Positions 17,714-29,622 are shown, counted from the stretch's first letter. The stretch is 64,000 bases of DNA from Indioceanicola profundi (GCF_003568845.1 NZ_CP030126.1:2073001-2137000), one strand, 5' to 3'. Notes: generated by a model not told the origin, from the letters alone. A program made the numbers and translations.

Positions 17714-17746
17714 AAAACGCCGCCCAGGAGCTCCCGGGCGGCGTTT
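17714..17746. terminator. Bidirectional terminator between the GGDEF gene and aspS
   Basis: Hairpin AACGCCGCCC-aggagctc-ccGGGCGGCGTT, with AAAA before and TTT after, between two convergent genes. The T-run is better on the minus strand, downstream of aspS. Confidence 0.85.
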
Positions 17747-17768
17747 CGCATTGTATCAGACCTTGGGG

Positions 17769-19574
17769 TCAGCCCGCGGTCTTGGCCTTTGGCAGGTCCA
17801 ACTTGATGTGCAGTTCGCGCAGCCGTTCCGGCGCGACGCTGTTCGGCGCCTGCATCAGCAGGTCCTCCGCCCGCTGGTTCAGCGGGAAGACGATGACCTC
17901 GCGGATGTTCGGCTCATCGGCCAGCAGCATCACCATGCGGTCGATGCCGGGAGCGGAACCACCGTGCGGCGGGGCGCCCAGCTTGAAGGCCGACAGCATG
18001 CCGCCGAACTTTGCTTCCAGCTCCTCAGCCCCGTAGCCGGCGATCTCGAAGGCCTTGTACATGATCTCCGGCCTGTGGTTCCGGATCGCGCCGGAGGACA
18101 GTTCGACGCCGTTGCAGACGATGTCGTACTGGAATGCTTTGATCGTCAGCGGGTCCTGGTTCAGCAGCGCATCCAGACCGCCCTGCGGCATGCTGAACGG
18201 GTTGTGGCTGAAATCGATCTTCTTCCGCTCCTCGTCGTACTCGTACATCGGAAAGTCAACGATCCAGCAGAACTTGAAGGTGTCCTTCTCGATCAGGTCG
18301 AGCTGGTTGGCGATTTCCGTGCGGGCCTGACCGGCCAGCTTGGCCGCCGGACCGACCTGGTCGCAGACGAAGAACACGGCGTCGCCGTCCTGGCAACCGG
18401 TCAGCTCGCGCAGCACCGCCTGGGCGGCTTCCGGCACGAACTTGGCGATCGGACCCTTGCCGGCCCCGCCCTCGAAGACGATGTAGCCGAGGCCCGGCGC
18501 GCCGAGGCCGCGGGCCCAGTCGTTCAGCTTGTCGAAGAAGCTGCGCGGACGGTCGCCCACGGACGGGGCGCGGACGGCGCGGACCACGCCGCCCTTGTCC
18601 AGCACGCCCTTGAACGCCTTGAACTCCACGTCCTCGCGGCGGAACACCTCGCTGACATCGACGATGACCAGCGGGTTGCGCAGGTCCGGCTTATCCGACC
18701 CGTACTTCAGCATCGCCTCGTCGAAGGGGATGCGGACGAACGGGTACGGGCTGACGGACTTCTTCACGCCGGTGAAGCCGCTGAACTCCTCGAAGATGCC
18801 GTGGATCACCGGCTCGATGGCCGCGAACACATCCTCCTGGGTGACGAAGCTCATCTCGAAGTCGAGCTGGTAGAACTCGCCCGGGCTGCGGTCGGCGCGG
18901 CTGTCCTCGTCGCGGAAGCAGGGAGCAATCTGGAAGTACCGATCGAAGCCGGACACCATGAGCAACTGCTTGAACTGCTGCGGCGCCTGCGGCAGGGCAT
19001 AGAACTTGCCGGGATGGATGCGCGACGGCACCAGGAAGTCGCGGGCACCCTCGGGGCTGCTGGCCGTCAGGATGGGAGTCTGGAACTCCGTGAAGCCCTG
19101 ATCGATCATGCGCCGGCGGACGGAGGCGATGACGTGGGAGCGCAGCAGGATGTTCCGCTGCATCTTCTCGCGGCGCAGATCCAGGAAGCGGTAGCGCAGG
19201 CGCAGCTCCTCGCCGGAATCCTGCTCGGAATTGACCTGGAGCGGGACCTGCTCGGCCGCGCTCTGCACCTCCAGCTCCTTGATCTGCACTTCGATCCGGC
19301 CGGTCGGCAGCTTGTCGTTGATAGTCTCCGCCGAGCGGGCGACGACCTTGCCGGTCACGGTGATAACCGACTCAAGGCGAAGGGATTCGGCCGTCTTGAA
19401 ATTCGGGCTGGAGGTATCGACCACGCACTGGGTGATGCCGTAATGGTCGCGCAGGTCGATGAACATCAACTGCCCATGATCGCGCTTGCGGTGGATCCAG
19501 CCCGAGAGGCGGACGGTGTCCCCGGCATTCTCCTGACGGAGCTGGCCACAGGTATGGGTGCGGTACTGGTGCAT
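17769..19574 (-). CDS. aspS: Aspartate--tRNA ligase
   Basis: A class II aminoacyl-tRNA synthetase of 601 residues. The N-terminal OB fold for the anticodon starts [18 protein letters not shown] and [20 protein letters not shown]. Motif 2 lies at [19 protein letters not shown] and motif 3 at [14 protein letters not shown]. The GAD insertion of bacterial AspRS is present (residues ~290-420). The ATG at 19574 gives the family N terminus; longer open reading upstream is unconserved. Whether it is discriminating cannot be judged here. Confidence 0.96.
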   Translation of the reverse strand: MHQYRTHTCGQLRQENAGDTVRLSGWIHRKRDHGQLMFIDLRDHYGITQCVVDTSSPNFKTAESLRLESVITVTGKVVARSAETINDKLPTGRIEVQIKELEVQSAAEQVPLQVNSEQDSGEELRLRYRFLDLRREKMQRNILLRSHVIASVRRRMIDQGFTEFQTPILTASSPEGARDFLVPSRIHPGKFYALPQAPQQFKQLLMVSGFDRYFQIAPCFRDEDSRADRSPGEFYQLDFEMSFVTQEDVFAAIEPVIHGIFEEFSGFTGVKKSVSPYPFVRIPFDEAMLKYGSDKPDLRNPLVIVDVSEVFRREDVEFKAFKGVLDKGGVVRAVRAPSVGDRPRSFFDKLNDWARGLGAPGLGYIVFEGGAGKGPIAKFVPEAAQAVLRELTGCQDGDAVFFVCDQVGPAAKLAGQARTEIANQLDLIEKDTFKFCWIVDFPMYEYDEERKKIDFSHNPFSMPQGGLDALLNQDPLTIKAFQYDIVCNGVELSSGAIRNHRPEIMYKAFEIAGYGAEELEAKFGGMLSAFKLGAPPHGGSAPGIDRMVMLLADEPNIREVIVFPLNQRAEDLLMQAPNSVAPERLRELHIKLDLPKAKTAG

Positions 19575-19830
19575 GGGCTCGGACCTTGGGTCGATCTGGT
19601 TGCTTCCGGCGCGACAACGGCATGCGCGGCGGCCCCGCAGAGGGGACCACCGGCGGGGCGCAACACCGCACGGAAACAGGCGCGCTGTCAAGGTGGCGGG
19701 CAGCGCTTCCCGCTGAATTGAAAAGCGGCATCCGGAAAACTGGACGGTCCCGTGGGGCGGCCTTGCCAGGACGGAGGGCACGGACCTATCGTCCGCCCCG
19801 CAGACACACCCATCTCGAGGACCCAGTAGA

Positions 19831-20400
19831 ATGAAGGCCGCCCCGAACGCCGCCCGCACCGCCCTTCCCTTCCGGCCCCGGTCCGTACTGGCGAAGACCG
19901 GTTTCGTCCTGCTGGGAAGCTGGCTGGTCGCCGCTTCGTCCTGGATCGAAGTGCCGATGGTGCCGGTGCCCATGACCATGCAGACCTTTGCGATCGTCGT
20001 CATCGGCGCGCTGGCCGGCTGGCGCATCGGTCTGGCGACGCTGCTGGCCTATCTGGCCCAGGGGGCGGCCGGGCTGCCGATGTTCGCCGGCGGGGCCGGC
20101 GGGCCGATGGTCTTCGCCGGACCGACGGCCGGCTATCTCCTGGCTTTCCCGCTGGCCGCCGCCCTGACCGGATGGCTGGCGGAGCGGGGCTGGAACCGGA
20201 GCCTGCCGCTGCTGTCCCTGTGCATGCTGGGCGGTCATGTCGTAATCCTGGCGAGCGGCGTCGCCTGGCTGGCAGTCCTGGTCGGACCTGCCCAGGCCGT
20301 GGGCGCGGGTCTTGTTCCATTCCTCGCCGGCACCGTCTTGAAGTCCGCCCTGGCGGCAGCTTCCATCATCGCCGTCCGGAGCCGGATGCGGCAGGGCTGA
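19831..20400 (+). CDS. bioY: Biotin transporter BioY
   Basis: A membrane protein of 189 residues with about six hydrophobic segments and BioY signatures ([52 protein letters not shown]). BioY is the substrate-binding S component of an ECF biotin transporter and can work alone in some alphaproteobacteria. No bioM or bioN gene is adjacent. A DUF1284 gene follows 22 bp later and may be cotranscribed. Confidence 0.93.
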   Translation: MKAAPNAARTALPFRPRSVLAKTGFVLLGSWLVAASSWIEVPMVPVPMTMQTFAIVVIGALAGWRIGLATLLAYLAQGAAGLPMFAGGAGGPMVFAGPTAGYLLAFPLAAALTGWLAERGWNRSLPLLSLCMLGGHVVILASGVAWLAVLVGPAQAVGAGLVPFLAGTVLKSALAAASIIAVRSRMRQG

Positions 20401-20422
20401 GCCCAGCGGGCGGAGGACGGGC

Positions 20423-20839
20423 ATGGCTGTACGGCTCCGCCCCCATCACCTGCTTTGCGTACTGACCTATTCCGGCAAGGGCTATTCGCCGGCCTTCACT
20501 GAAAATTTCGACCGGATCGCCGCCCGTCTCGCGGGCGGCGAGGCTGTGTCGCTGGTACAAGGGCCGGACGACGTCTGTGCCGGCTTGGCCGACGCACCCG
20601 AGGCTCATTGCCGCAACGCCTCGATCACCGTGCGGGACGAGGCCGCCATCCAGGCGCTTCAACCTCTATTAGGGCCGCTGAAGCCGGGTGCTGCCCTTCT
20701 CCTCTCTCCAGCGCTGGTTACCGCCCTCCGCTCTGCCTTCCAGGCCGGAGCGATCCGCAGGGCCTGCCATGGCTGCGAATGGGCTGATTTCTGTACCGCC
20801 ATAGCTGACAGCGGATTCGGGGATGCCCGCCTGCCATAA
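20423..20839 (+). CDS. DUF1284 family cysteine-rich protein
   Basis: A protein of 138 residues with the family start LRPHHLLCVLTYSGKGYSPAF, then GPDDVC, EAHCRNASITVRDE and CHGCEWADFC. The six or so cysteines spread along the chain have led to its annotation as a predicted iron-sulfur protein; that is unproven. No function is established. It is 22 bp downstream of bioY on the same strand. Confidence 0.85.
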   Translation: MAVRLRPHHLLCVLTYSGKGYSPAFTENFDRIAARLAGGEAVSLVQGPDDVCAGLADAPEAHCRNASITVRDEAAIQALQPLLGPLKPGAALLLSPALVTALRSAFQAGAIRRACHGCEWADFCTAIADSGFGDARLP

Positions 20840-20971
20840 CGGCACAAAACAACCATAGCGCTAATTTTACAGGAGAGTACTTCTAATTAACCGTTTGGTC
20901 ACGATCCACATGGTAGCACTGCGGGTAAGAGTGAGCCGGAATTCAGCCGGTTCCGCAGGAGGGGCACAGTC

Positions 20972-21139
20972 ATGTTGATCAGGAATCTGGACGATCTTCG
21001 CCGCGACATGAGGGCACGCACTCAGGACATGCGGAAGGAAGCAGCCAAGCTGGCCACGCTGAAGCCTGAGAATGCGCACACGCTCCGTCTCATAGCCGAC
21101 CGGCTGGACGCCCACATGCGCGACTATCTGCGGGGTTGA
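20972..21139 (+). CDS. Small charged hypothetical protein (55 aa)
   Basis: The ORF starts MLIRNLDDLRRDMRARTQD and ends DYLRG. A very good Shine-Dalgarno, AGGAGG, stands 9 bp before the ATG. The product is rich in Arg, Asp and Leu with an amphipathic helical look, without membrane segment or cysteine. No family was recognised. It lies alone between the DUF1284 gene and the tRNA-Lys pair. The ribosome-binding site and clean codon structure make it likely to be real. Confidence 0.6.
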   Translation: MLIRNLDDLRRDMRARTQDMRKEAAKLATLKPENAHTLRLIADRLDAHMRDYLRG

Positions 21140-21167
21140 TCCACGACGCCGGCCGCGGCGGAGAGGT

Positions 21168-21243
<76 letters not shown>

Positions 21244-21273
21244 AACCTCTTCAGGCGGTCATATAGGCGGGAG

Positions 21274-21349
<76 letters not shown>

Positions 21350-21408
21350 TACTTCCCGTCCAGCAGAACCGCGCTGGCCCCAGAACGTTACCGCCCCTGG
21401 AGGCGCGC

Positions 21409-21437
21409 GGTATAGCAAAGCATTTCGGGCTTGTCGA
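21409..21437 (-). promoter_or_regulatory. Predicted promoter of the tRNA-Lys pair
   Basis: Read on the minus strand: TCGACA, 17 bp, TATACC. The -10 box lies 60 bp upstream of the first tRNA. Pattern match only. Confidence 0.5.
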
Positions 21438-21478
21438 TAGGCTTTTGACATGCTCGCCGGAGCAGCCGCGAATAGCTG

Positions 21479-22633
21479 CTAGAAGTCGCCCATCCCCCGC
21501 CGGCTCATCCGCACGTCCCGATGCACATGCACGGACAGCAGCAGGCCGAAGCCGATCATCACTGTCAGCGTCGCGGTTCCGCCGTAGCTGATCAGCGGCA
21601 GCGGGATGCCCACGACGGGGATCAGGCCCATATTCATGGCGCAGTTGATGAACAGATACAGAAACAGGTTAACCGTCAGTCCCAGCGCCACCAGCCGGCC
21701 GAACTGGTTGCGGCAGCGCATGGCGATGATGAAGCCGTACAGCAGCAGCAGGCAGTAGAGGCCAAGGAAGCCCGCCGCCCCCACCAGCCCGAACTCCTCC
21801 GCCAGCATGGTGAAGATGAAGTCGGTCTGCTTCTCCGGCAGGAAGTTCAGGTGACTCTGCGTTCCCAGCAGGAAGCCTTTGCCGAACAGCCCGCCGGACC
21901 CCAGCGCGATCTTCGACTGCATGATGTGGTAGCCGGTGCCGAGCGGATCGTTCTCCGGATAGAGGAACGTCAGCACGCGGTTCTTCTGGTAATCGTGCAG
22001 AAACTGCCAGGCGATGGGAATTGCCGCCAGGGCGGAGCCGATGACCAGGCCGAACTTCCACCAGCGGACGCCCACGAGGAACAGGATCGCCCCCGATACC
22101 ATGATGAGGATCAGGGAGGTGCCGAGGTTCGGCTGCATCAGCACGAGTCCGACCGGCGCCAGCGTCATCAGGATCGGCGGCGTGATGAACAGGATACGCC
22201 CCGTATCCTCAACCGACGCGCCGTGGAAATAGCGGGCCAGCGCCAGGATCAGGGTCACCTTCATCAACTCGGACGGCTGGAGCTGGATGAAGCCGAGGTC
22301 GATCCAGCGCTGCGCGCCCATGCCGATCTGCCCGACCAGTTCCACCGCGACCAGCAGCACGAAGGCTACCGCATAGAGCGGATAGGCCAGCTTCATCCAG
22401 ATGCGGATATCCACCATGGCGATGACCAGCATCATCACCACGGATACGGAGAATCGGACGGCTTGGCGGGACGCCCACGGGTCCCAATTGCCGTTCGCCG
22501 CGGAATAGAGCATGGCGAAGCCGACGCTCGCCACCAGGATGATCAGCAGGACCAGGCTCCACGTCACCTGCCCCAGCTTCTCACCCAATGTCATGTTGTT
22601 GGCGTGATCGGCACCGAGATCCCAGCCGCTCAT
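21479..22633 (-). CDS. rodA: Rod-shape peptidoglycan polymerase RodA
   Basis: A SEDS-family glycosyltransferase of 384 residues with about ten membrane segments. Recognisable parts are GAQRWIDLGFIQLQPSELMK, MQPNLGTSL and GLIPVVGIPLPLISYGGT. RodA polymerises glycan strands during elongation together with PBP2. Its ATG overlaps the mrdA stop (ATGA at 22630-22633), the usual coupling of these partners. It is the last gene of the mre operon. Confidence 0.96.
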   Translation of the reverse strand: MSGWDLGADHANNMTLGEKLGQVTWSLVLLIILVASVGFAMLYSAANGNWDPWASRQAVRFSVSVVMMLVIAMVDIRIWMKLAYPLYAVAFVLLVAVELVGQIGMGAQRWIDLGFIQLQPSELMKVTLILALARYFHGASVEDTGRILFITPPILMTLAPVGLVLMQPNLGTSLILIMVSGAILFLVGVRWWKFGLVIGSALAAIPIAWQFLHDYQKNRVLTFLYPENDPLGTGYHIMQSKIALGSGGLFGKGFLLGTQSHLNFLPEKQTDFIFTMLAEEFGLVGAAGFLGLYCLLLLYGFIIAMRCRNQFGRLVALGLTVNLFLYLFINCAMNMGLIPVVGIPLPLISYGGTATLTVMIGFGLLLSVHVHRDVRMSRRGMGDF

Positions 22634-24543
22634 AGCGACGTTCCCCTGGCCGGTGTGCCGGAATCGGCGGCGCGCTCCGGCGGCCGTTCGGCCTGCTGTG
22701 CCGACAGGCGGGCTGCGTCCAGCATCTGGCATTCCAGCAGGATGTCGCGGGCAATAGGGGCGGCGAACTTGCCGCCGCCGCCATGCTCCACCACCACCGA
22801 GCAGGCGAAGCGCGGCGCGTGGACGGGCGCGTAGCCCACGAACAGGCCGTGGTCCCGCTCCTTCCAGGGCAGGTCCTCGTTCTTCTTCACGCCGGTGGCG
22901 CGCTCCGCCATGGTGATCCGGCGGACAAGACTTGAGCCCGTCTTGCCGCCCATCTCCATTCCGGCCTGCATGATGCGCGCCGAATAGGCCGTGCCGCCCG
23001 GCTCCGTCACGACGCGGTTCATGGCGTTGATCATGACCTTGAGATGTTCCGGCTTCACGCCGACCTCCGGCCAAGCGGTCGGCGCTTCGTAGAGTCCCTC
23101 CACCTCGCTGGTCAGGTGCGGTTTCACCGCATAGCCCCCATTGACCATGCGCGCTGTCATGACGGCGAGCTGGATCGGCGTGGCCAGCACATAGCCCTGG
23201 CCGATGGCCGCCACCAGCGTCTCACCCGGATGCCAGACATCCTTGAAGGTGGCCTTTTTCCAGGCGCTGTTCGGGATCATGCCCGGCCGCTCGCCGGGCA
23301 GATCCAGCTCCGTCCGGCCGCCCAGGCCGAACCGCCGCGCCATCTCGGACAGCCGGTCGATGCCGAGGCGCCGGGCCATCTCGAAATAATAGACGTTGCA
23401 GGAATGCTTGATGGCGTCCGACATGTTGACGCCGCCGTGCCCGCCCTTTTTCCAGCAATGGAAACGATGACCGCCCAGTTCCAGATGGCCCGGGCAGAAG
23501 ACGCGGGTGTCCGGGGTGGCGATGCCTGCTTCCAGCGCGGCCAGCCCGACGATCATCTTGAAAGTGGAACCCGGCGGATATTGCCCCGCCACCGCCTTGT
23601 TGGTGAGCGGCCCGGTTTCATCGGAAGTCAGCCGGCTCCAGAGATCCTGGCTGATACCTGTGGCGAACTGGTTCGGATCGAAGCTGGGGCTGGAGTTCAG
23701 GGCCAGGATGCCGCCGGTCTGCACATCCATGACAACAGCGGCGGCGCTGCGCTCGGCGGAAAGACGCTGCTGCACATAATGCTGCAGCTTCGCATCCAGT
23801 GTCAGCGTCACCTGCCGGCCGGGCTGTCCAGGCTCCCTCGACAGCTCGCGCACGACGCGGCCGACGGCGTTGACCTCCAGCTGCTGGGTTCCGGACGTCC
23901 CACGAAGGGCGAGGTCATGGTGCCGCTCCACCCCGTTCTTGCCGATGCGGAAGCCCGGTAGGGACAGGAGCGGGTCCTCCGACCCCACCAGCTCCTTCTC
24001 AGACACTGCGCCGACATAGCCCAGTACATGGGCCGTCGCCTCGCCGAACGGGTAGCTCCGTACCTGCCCCACATCAATGGAGGAGCCGGGAAGGTCGGGG
24101 AGATTCACCTCGATGGCGGAGACCTGATCCCAGGTCAGATTCTCCTTGAGGGTCACGGGCGCGAACCGGCGTGAGCGCTGCAAGTCGCGCAGGATGCGCC
24201 GATGCTCCGTCTCGCTTACCGGAATGAGCTGGGCGACCTTGTCCAGAACCTCCTGCGGGTTGCCGGCCTGCTCCGAGACCAGGACCAATCGGAAATTCTG
24301 CTCATTGACTGCCAGCGGAACGCCGTGGCGATCCACGATCAGTCCGCGCGGCGGGGCGAGCAGCCGCAAGGAAATGCGGTTGTCGTCCGCCATCGTGGCG
24401 TATTTGTCGCTCTCCACGATCTGCAGATAGTAAAGGCGCGCAAGAAGGGCGGAGACGGCACCCGCCTTCAACCCGCCAAGCACAAGCATGCGGCGGGTAA
24501 GCAGGCGCTGGCGTTCTGCGTCGCGGTCGAAGGCGGATAGCAT
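22630..24543 (-). CDS. mrdA: Penicillin-binding protein 2 (elongasome transpeptidase)
   Basis: A class B PBP of 637 residues. A single membrane anchor (LVLGGLKAGAVSALLARLYYL) is followed by the pedestal domain (LLAPPRGLIVDRHGVPLA). The transpeptidase domain has the serine motif STFK in YPPGSTFKMIVGLAA, SCN in IKHSCNVYYFEMA, and KTGS in MGGKTGSS. It crosslinks peptidoglycan on the lateral wall with RodA. The start at 24543 gives the family N terminus. It lies 5 bp from the mreD stop. Confidence 0.96.
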   Translation of the reverse strand: MLSAFDRDAERQRLLTRRMLVLGGLKAGAVSALLARLYYLQIVESDKYATMADDNRISLRLLAPPRGLIVDRHGVPLAVNEQNFRLVLVSEQAGNPQEVLDKVAQLIPVSETEHRRILRDLQRSRRFAPVTLKENLTWDQVSAIEVNLPDLPGSSIDVGQVRSYPFGEATAHVLGYVGAVSEKELVGSEDPLLSLPGFRIGKNGVERHHDLALRGTSGTQQLEVNAVGRVVRELSREPGQPGRQVTLTLDAKLQHYVQQRLSAERSAAAVVMDVQTGGILALNSSPSFDPNQFATGISQDLWSRLTSDETGPLTNKAVAGQYPPGSTFKMIVGLAALEAGIATPDTRVFCPGHLELGGHRFHCWKKGGHGGVNMSDAIKHSCNVYYFEMARRLGIDRLSEMARRFGLGGRTELDLPGERPGMIPNSAWKKATFKDVWHPGETLVAAIGQGYVLATPIQLAVMTARMVNGGYAVKPHLTSEVEGLYEAPTAWPEVGVKPEHLKVMINAMNRVVTEPGGTAYSARIMQAGMEMGGKTGSSLVRRITMAERATGVKKNEDLPWKERDHGLFVGYAPVHAPRFACSVVVEHGGGGKFAAPIARDILLECQMLDAARLSAQQAERPPERAADSGTPARGTSL

Positions 24544-24548
24544 GTGGC

Positions 24549-25082
24549 TCAGCCCTCCTCGTTCAGGAAGGCCCGGTGGATGCGCATGAGAATCCATGCG
24601 GGTGCTGGAAATATGGCTATGGCGACCAGCGCCTGGAAGACCGCGGGCTTCACATCCAGCACGGTTGCCTCCATCAGTGAGTAGGCCGCCCACTGCACCA
24701 GCGAGGCCGCTCCGGCCACCATGGCGAAGCCCCACCAGAGCAGCAGGAAAGAGCTTCCCAGGAAAAAGCGGCGCTGGGTGATCAGCACCCAGTAGCACAA
24801 GGTGAGAACCAGCGGCGTCATCCCCAGCGGCGCACCGCTGAGAAGGTCCTGCAACAATCCGATCAGGAACGCGATGGAGGGGCGGAGCAGATCCGGCCGG
24901 TGGATCGCCCAGTAGAACACGGCAATCAAGGTCAGCGGCGGGGCGACGGTGGAGAAGCCGGGCAGGCGCATGGGCGCCATCGACACCAGCATCATCGCCA
25001 CGGTGATCGCGAAGGGCAGCAGATTGCGCCCTGTCTGGTCGAGCCTGTGCCACATGCCCACGGCCATGGCCGGGGTCCTCAC
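24549..25082 (-). CDS. mreD: Rod-shape-determining protein MreD
   Basis: A membrane protein of 177 residues with about five hydrophobic segments (ITVAMMLVSMAPM, LTLIAVFYWAIHRPDLLRP, FLIGLLQDLLSGAPLGM). The conserved GLLQD segment is present. MreD is a scaffold of the elongasome. It appears to start at a GTG overlapping the mreC stop (GTGA at 25079-25082), so it is translationally coupled. An in-frame ATG lies five codons further on. Confidence 0.92.
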   Translation of the reverse strand: MRTPAMAVGMWHRLDQTGRNLLPFAITVAMMLVSMAPMRLPGFSTVAPPLTLIAVFYWAIHRPDLLRPSIAFLIGLLQDLLSGAPLGMTPLVLTLCYWVLITQRRFFLGSSFLLLWWGFAMVAGAASLVQWAAYSLMEATVLDVKPAVFQALVAIAIFPAPAWILMRIHRAFLNEEG

Positions 25083-25957
25083 TGCATGCCGCCGGGCTGA
25101 ACAGCTTCGGCGGCAAGTCCGCCGGGGATGCCGAAATCAACCAACTGTACGTGCTCGATGCGGGCAGGGTCCACCATGGGAACGACGCGCACCGTGCCGT
25201 CTTCGCCGGTGGCCACGACGCCGACCGGCAGGCCGGCCGGGAACAGCCCGCCATGGCCGGAGGTAAAGACCCGTTCGCCGGGCGTGACCTCCACGCCGCG
25301 GGGCATGTAAAGCAGCTTCGGCCGATCGGAGTTGTCGCCGCTGAGCATGGCGCGCTGACGGGTCGTTTCCAGGATCACGGGAATACGGGCATTCAGGTCG
25401 GTGATCAGCATCAGTCGGGACGACCATTCGCCGACCTGGACCACGCGGCCGACCAGCCCCTGCCCTGCCATCGCCGCCTGCCCTCGCTGCACCCCGTCGC
25501 GGCGGCCGGCCGTCACGACCAGCGTGCGGACCCAGGCTCCGCCCGGATCGGCGACCACACGGGCCGTGACGAAGCTGGCCGCCGGGTCCGGCTTGTAGGC
25601 CAGAAGGCCACGGAGTGACTTGTTCTCCGCCTCCAGCCGCAACGCCGCCTGTTGCCAATGCAGCAGGCGCGCATTCTCCTCCCGCAGCCGCTCATTCTCG
25701 ACATGCAGGTCGGAGAGATTGCGCGCATATTCGATGGAGGTCGCGACGATGTTCGCGGGCCGCGAGATGACGTTCAGGATCGGCGTGAAAGCGTCCGTAA
25801 CACGAGCGCGGGCCTGATCCACCCGCAGCGTGTCGATCTGGCTGACCAGCATCAGGGCTATGGCGGCCATGACCAACAACAGGAAATAAAACCGGTGAAC
25901 CAGCGCCCAGACGGGCGCTGCGATCCGAACGACGGTTCCGCTGTTGCGTGTCTTCAC
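25079..25957 (-). CDS. mreC: Rod-shape-determining protein MreC
   Basis: A periplasmic elongasome protein: short cytoplasmic N terminus, one membrane segment (FYFLLLVMAAIALMLVS), a coiled coil (HVENERLREENARLLHWQQA) and the beta-barrel domain (VVADPGGAWVRTLVV, VGRVVQVGEWSSRLMLITD). The GTG at 25957 (MKTRNSG type N terminus) is preferred on family resemblance; an ATG at 26065 would add 36 residues without obvious similarity. About 292 residues. It follows mreB. Confidence 0.9.
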   Translation of the reverse strand: MKTRNSGTVVRIAAPVWALVHRFYFLLLVMAAIALMLVSQIDTLRVDQARARVTDAFTPILNVISRPANIVATSIEYARNLSDLHVENERLREENARLLHWQQAALRLEAENKSLRGLLAYKPDPAASFVTARVVADPGGAWVRTLVVTAGRRDGVQRGQAAMAGQGLVGRVVQVGEWSSRLMLITDLNARIPVILETTRQRAMLSGDNSDRPKLLYMPRGVEVTPGERVFTSGHGGLFPAGLPVGVVATGEDGTVRVVPMVDPARIEHVQLVDFGIPGGLAAEAVQPGGMQ

Positions 25958-26125
25958 GTGGCCGATTCCGCTGAATCCCGGTGATGACGACGGCCCGGAA
26001 AGCCGGCCCGACCGCGACATCCGAAGCGCCGCTGCAGGCCCGGTCTCCGGGGCTCCGCCATTCACCGAAAGAATAGCGGAAGACCCTTAATGAAATAACC
26101 CTACTGGACGCTTCATCACGACCGA

Positions 26126-27600
<1,475 letters not shown>

Positions 27601-29160
27601 TCAGGCGCTCATGGCGGCCGGAGCCGTCTTCTGTCGCTTCACCAGCAGCTTGTTGAGGGCATGGATATAGGCGCGGGCGGTCGCGACCAGCGTATCCGCG
27701 TCGGCGCCCTGGCCGTTGACGGTCTTGCCGTTCTCCTCCAGCCGCACCGTGACTTCGGCCTGCGCGTCGGTCCCGGCGGTGACGGCATGCACCTGATAGA
27801 GCTGGAGCCGCGCCTCGTGCGGGAAGGCGCTGCGGATGGCGTTCAGTACGGCGTCCACCGGGCCGTTGCCGAAGCTGACCACCGGCGGCAACGCCTTGCC
27901 GTCCACCTCGATCTCCAGCACCGCATGCTGCGGCCCGCGGGAGCCGGCGACGACCTGGAGCGCCAGGAACTTCACCCGATCATGCTGGCGGCCGACCTCG
28001 TCATCCACGAGGGCGACAATATCCTCGTCAAAGACATCCTTCTTGCGGTCGGCCAGATCCTTGAAGCGGCGGAACGCATCGTTGATGGCGTTGTCCCCCA
28101 TATCCTCATAGCCGAGCTCCTTCAGCTTGGCCCGGAAGGCGGCGCGGCCGGAGTGCTTGCCCATGACGAGGGTTGAGCGGTTCAGGCCGACCGACTCCGG
28201 CGTCATGATCTCATAGGTCTGGGCGTTCTTCAGCATCCCGTCCTGGTGAATGCCGGACTCATGCGCGAATGCGTTCGCCCCGACGATGGCCTTGTTGGGC
28301 TGTACTGCGAAGCCGGTGACGGTGGAGACAAGGCGGGAGGCGCGGGTGATGTGCTCCGTCCTGATGCCGTTGGCATAAGGCATGACGTCGCTGCGGGTGC
28401 GCAGCGCCATCACGATCTCTTCCAGCGCGGCGTTGCCGGCGCGCTCACCAAGGCCGTTGATCGTGCATTCAATCTGCCGAGCGCCGTTGGCAACGCCGGA
28501 GAGGGAATTGGCGACTGCCAAGCCGAGATCGTTGTGGCAGTGAACCGAGAAAATAGCCTTGTCGCTGTTCGGCACCCGCTCGATCAGGGTGCGGAACAGG
28601 GCCCCGTACTCCTCCGGCACGGCGTATCCGACCGTATCGGGGATGTTGATGGTGGTGGCGCCGGCCTTGATGGCGGCTTCCACGCAACGGCAGAGGAAGT
28701 CGATCTCCGTCCGGCTGCCGTCCTCGGCGGACCACTCCACATCCTCCACAAGATTGCGGGCGTGGGTCACGCTGTCGGTAACCGCCTGAAGCACCGCTGA
28801 CGGCTCCATCTGGAGCTTGTACTTCATGTGCAGCGGGCTCGTGGAGATGAAGGTATGGATGCGTTTGCGCTCGGCATACTGGAGAGCCTCCGCCGCACGG
28901 TCGATATCCATGCGGGCGGCGCGGGCGAGGCCGGCGACGGTGGAATTCTTCACCACGCGCCCGATCTCACGCACGGATTCGAAGTCACCGTTGGAAGCGA
29001 TGGGGAACCCGGCTTCGATCACGTCGACGCCCATCTCCTCCAGCGTCGCGGCGATGCGCAGCTTTTCCTCCAGATTCATGGAGGCGCCGGGGGACTGCTC
29101 CCCATCGCGCAGGGTGGTGTCGAAGATGATGACGCGGTTGGCTTCGCGGCTGATGGTCAT
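27601..29160 (-). CDS. leuA: 2-isopropylmalate synthase
   Basis: A protein of 519 residues catalysing the first step of leucine synthesis (acetyl-CoA plus 2-oxoisovalerate). The catalytic TIM barrel has [18 protein letters not shown] at the start and the metal site [14 protein letters not shown]. The C-terminal LeuA dimer (allosteric) domain covers about residues 395-500, with the usual variation in [14 protein letters not shown]. The ATG at 29160 gives the family N terminus; 21 extra codons upstream are unconserved. It is separated from the ilv genes by about 1.6 kb. Confidence 0.95.
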   Translation of the reverse strand: MTISREANRVIIFDTTLRDGEQSPGASMNLEEKLRIAATLEEMGVDVIEAGFPIASNGDFESVREIGRVVKNSTVAGLARAARMDIDRAAEALQYAERKRIHTFISTSPLHMKYKLQMEPSAVLQAVTDSVTHARNLVEDVEWSAEDGSRTEIDFLCRCVEAAIKAGATTINIPDTVGYAVPEEYGALFRTLIERVPNSDKAIFSVHCHNDLGLAVANSLSGVANGARQIECTINGLGERAGNAALEEIVMALRTRSDVMPYANGIRTEHITRASRLVSTVTGFAVQPNKAIVGANAFAHESGIHQDGMLKNAQTYEIMTPESVGLNRSTLVMGKHSGRAAFRAKLKELGYEDMGDNAINDAFRRFKDLADRKKDVFDEDIVALVDDEVGRQHDRVKFLALQVVAGSRGPQHAVLEIEVDGKALPPVVSFGNGPVDAVLNAIRSAFPHEARLQLYQVHAVTAGTDAQAEVTVRLEENGKTVNGQGADADTLVATARAYIHALNKLLVKRQKTAPAAMSA

Positions 29161-29287
29161 GGCGCTGTCCGGTATCTGATCCTGGATTTCGGCTTGGGTC
29201 GGCAGGCCTGGATACGGGCGCAATATGCTGCGCCGACGTTCCGGGCGGGTCCCCCCTGAACGCTTCTCCCGAATAGGGCGTGTGCGC

Positions 29288-29434
29288 TCAGGGGCCGATT
29301 AGTCGAAGGGTCAGGCCAAGGCCGGCGGCAAGCGCCAGAGCTAGGCTCGCAGACAGGCCCAGGGACAGAATGGCATCCTGCCGGGCGCTGGCCCGGGCGG
29401 CGATGGCTTTGCTCTGTGTCCTGCGGGCGGTCAC
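29288..29434 (-). CDS. Putative small single-pass membrane protein (48 aa)
   Basis: A GTG-started frame ([20 protein letters not shown], then about 25 hydrophobic residues rich in Leu and Ala, ending LTLRLIGP). The basic N terminus followed by one helix is the layout of a small membrane protein. AGGA stands some 10 bases upstream. It lies 127 bp before leuA on the same strand. No family was recognised, and a chance ORF in GC-rich DNA is possible. Confidence 0.35.
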   Translation of the reverse strand: MTARRTQSKAIAARASARQDAILSLGLSASLALALAAGLGLTLRLIGP

Positions 29435-29462
29435 TGGGGTCCAGTCCTGTCCGGCTGTTCGG

Positions 29463-29521
29463 AAAAATCACGCAAGCGATTGCCGATCCGCAAGGGCACA
29501 CAAACCGGCAATCGCATTGCG
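29463..29521 (-). terminator. Rho-independent terminator or attenuator upstream of leuA
   Basis: On the minus strand, a 15-bp stem with one bulge (CGCAA/TTGCG outside, GCGATTGCCG/CGGCAATCGC inside, 20-base loop) is followed by TGATTTTTCC. It lies about 100 bp after the stop of the 71-residue gene at 29623 and 300 bp before leuA. The simplest reading is terminator of the former. Confidence 0.65.
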
Positions 29522-29622
29522 CACCTTCAAGTTAGGACGCAAGGGCATTAGCGGCAAGGGGTTTGGCGCGCAATGAACATTCCGTATCCGCATGCCTCCC
29601 CCCGGCATAACGGTCAGCGGCA

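Noticed and set aside
19575-20027. N-terminal extension of aspS by 151 codons
   Set aside because: The family N terminus begins at the ATG at 19574; upstream sequence is unconserved and overlaps the bioY start.
29470-29600. Leucine leader peptide and classical attenuator for leuA
   Set aside because: A frame overlapping the hairpin has only scattered Leu codons and no good start; the hairpin is more simply the terminator of the upstream small gene.
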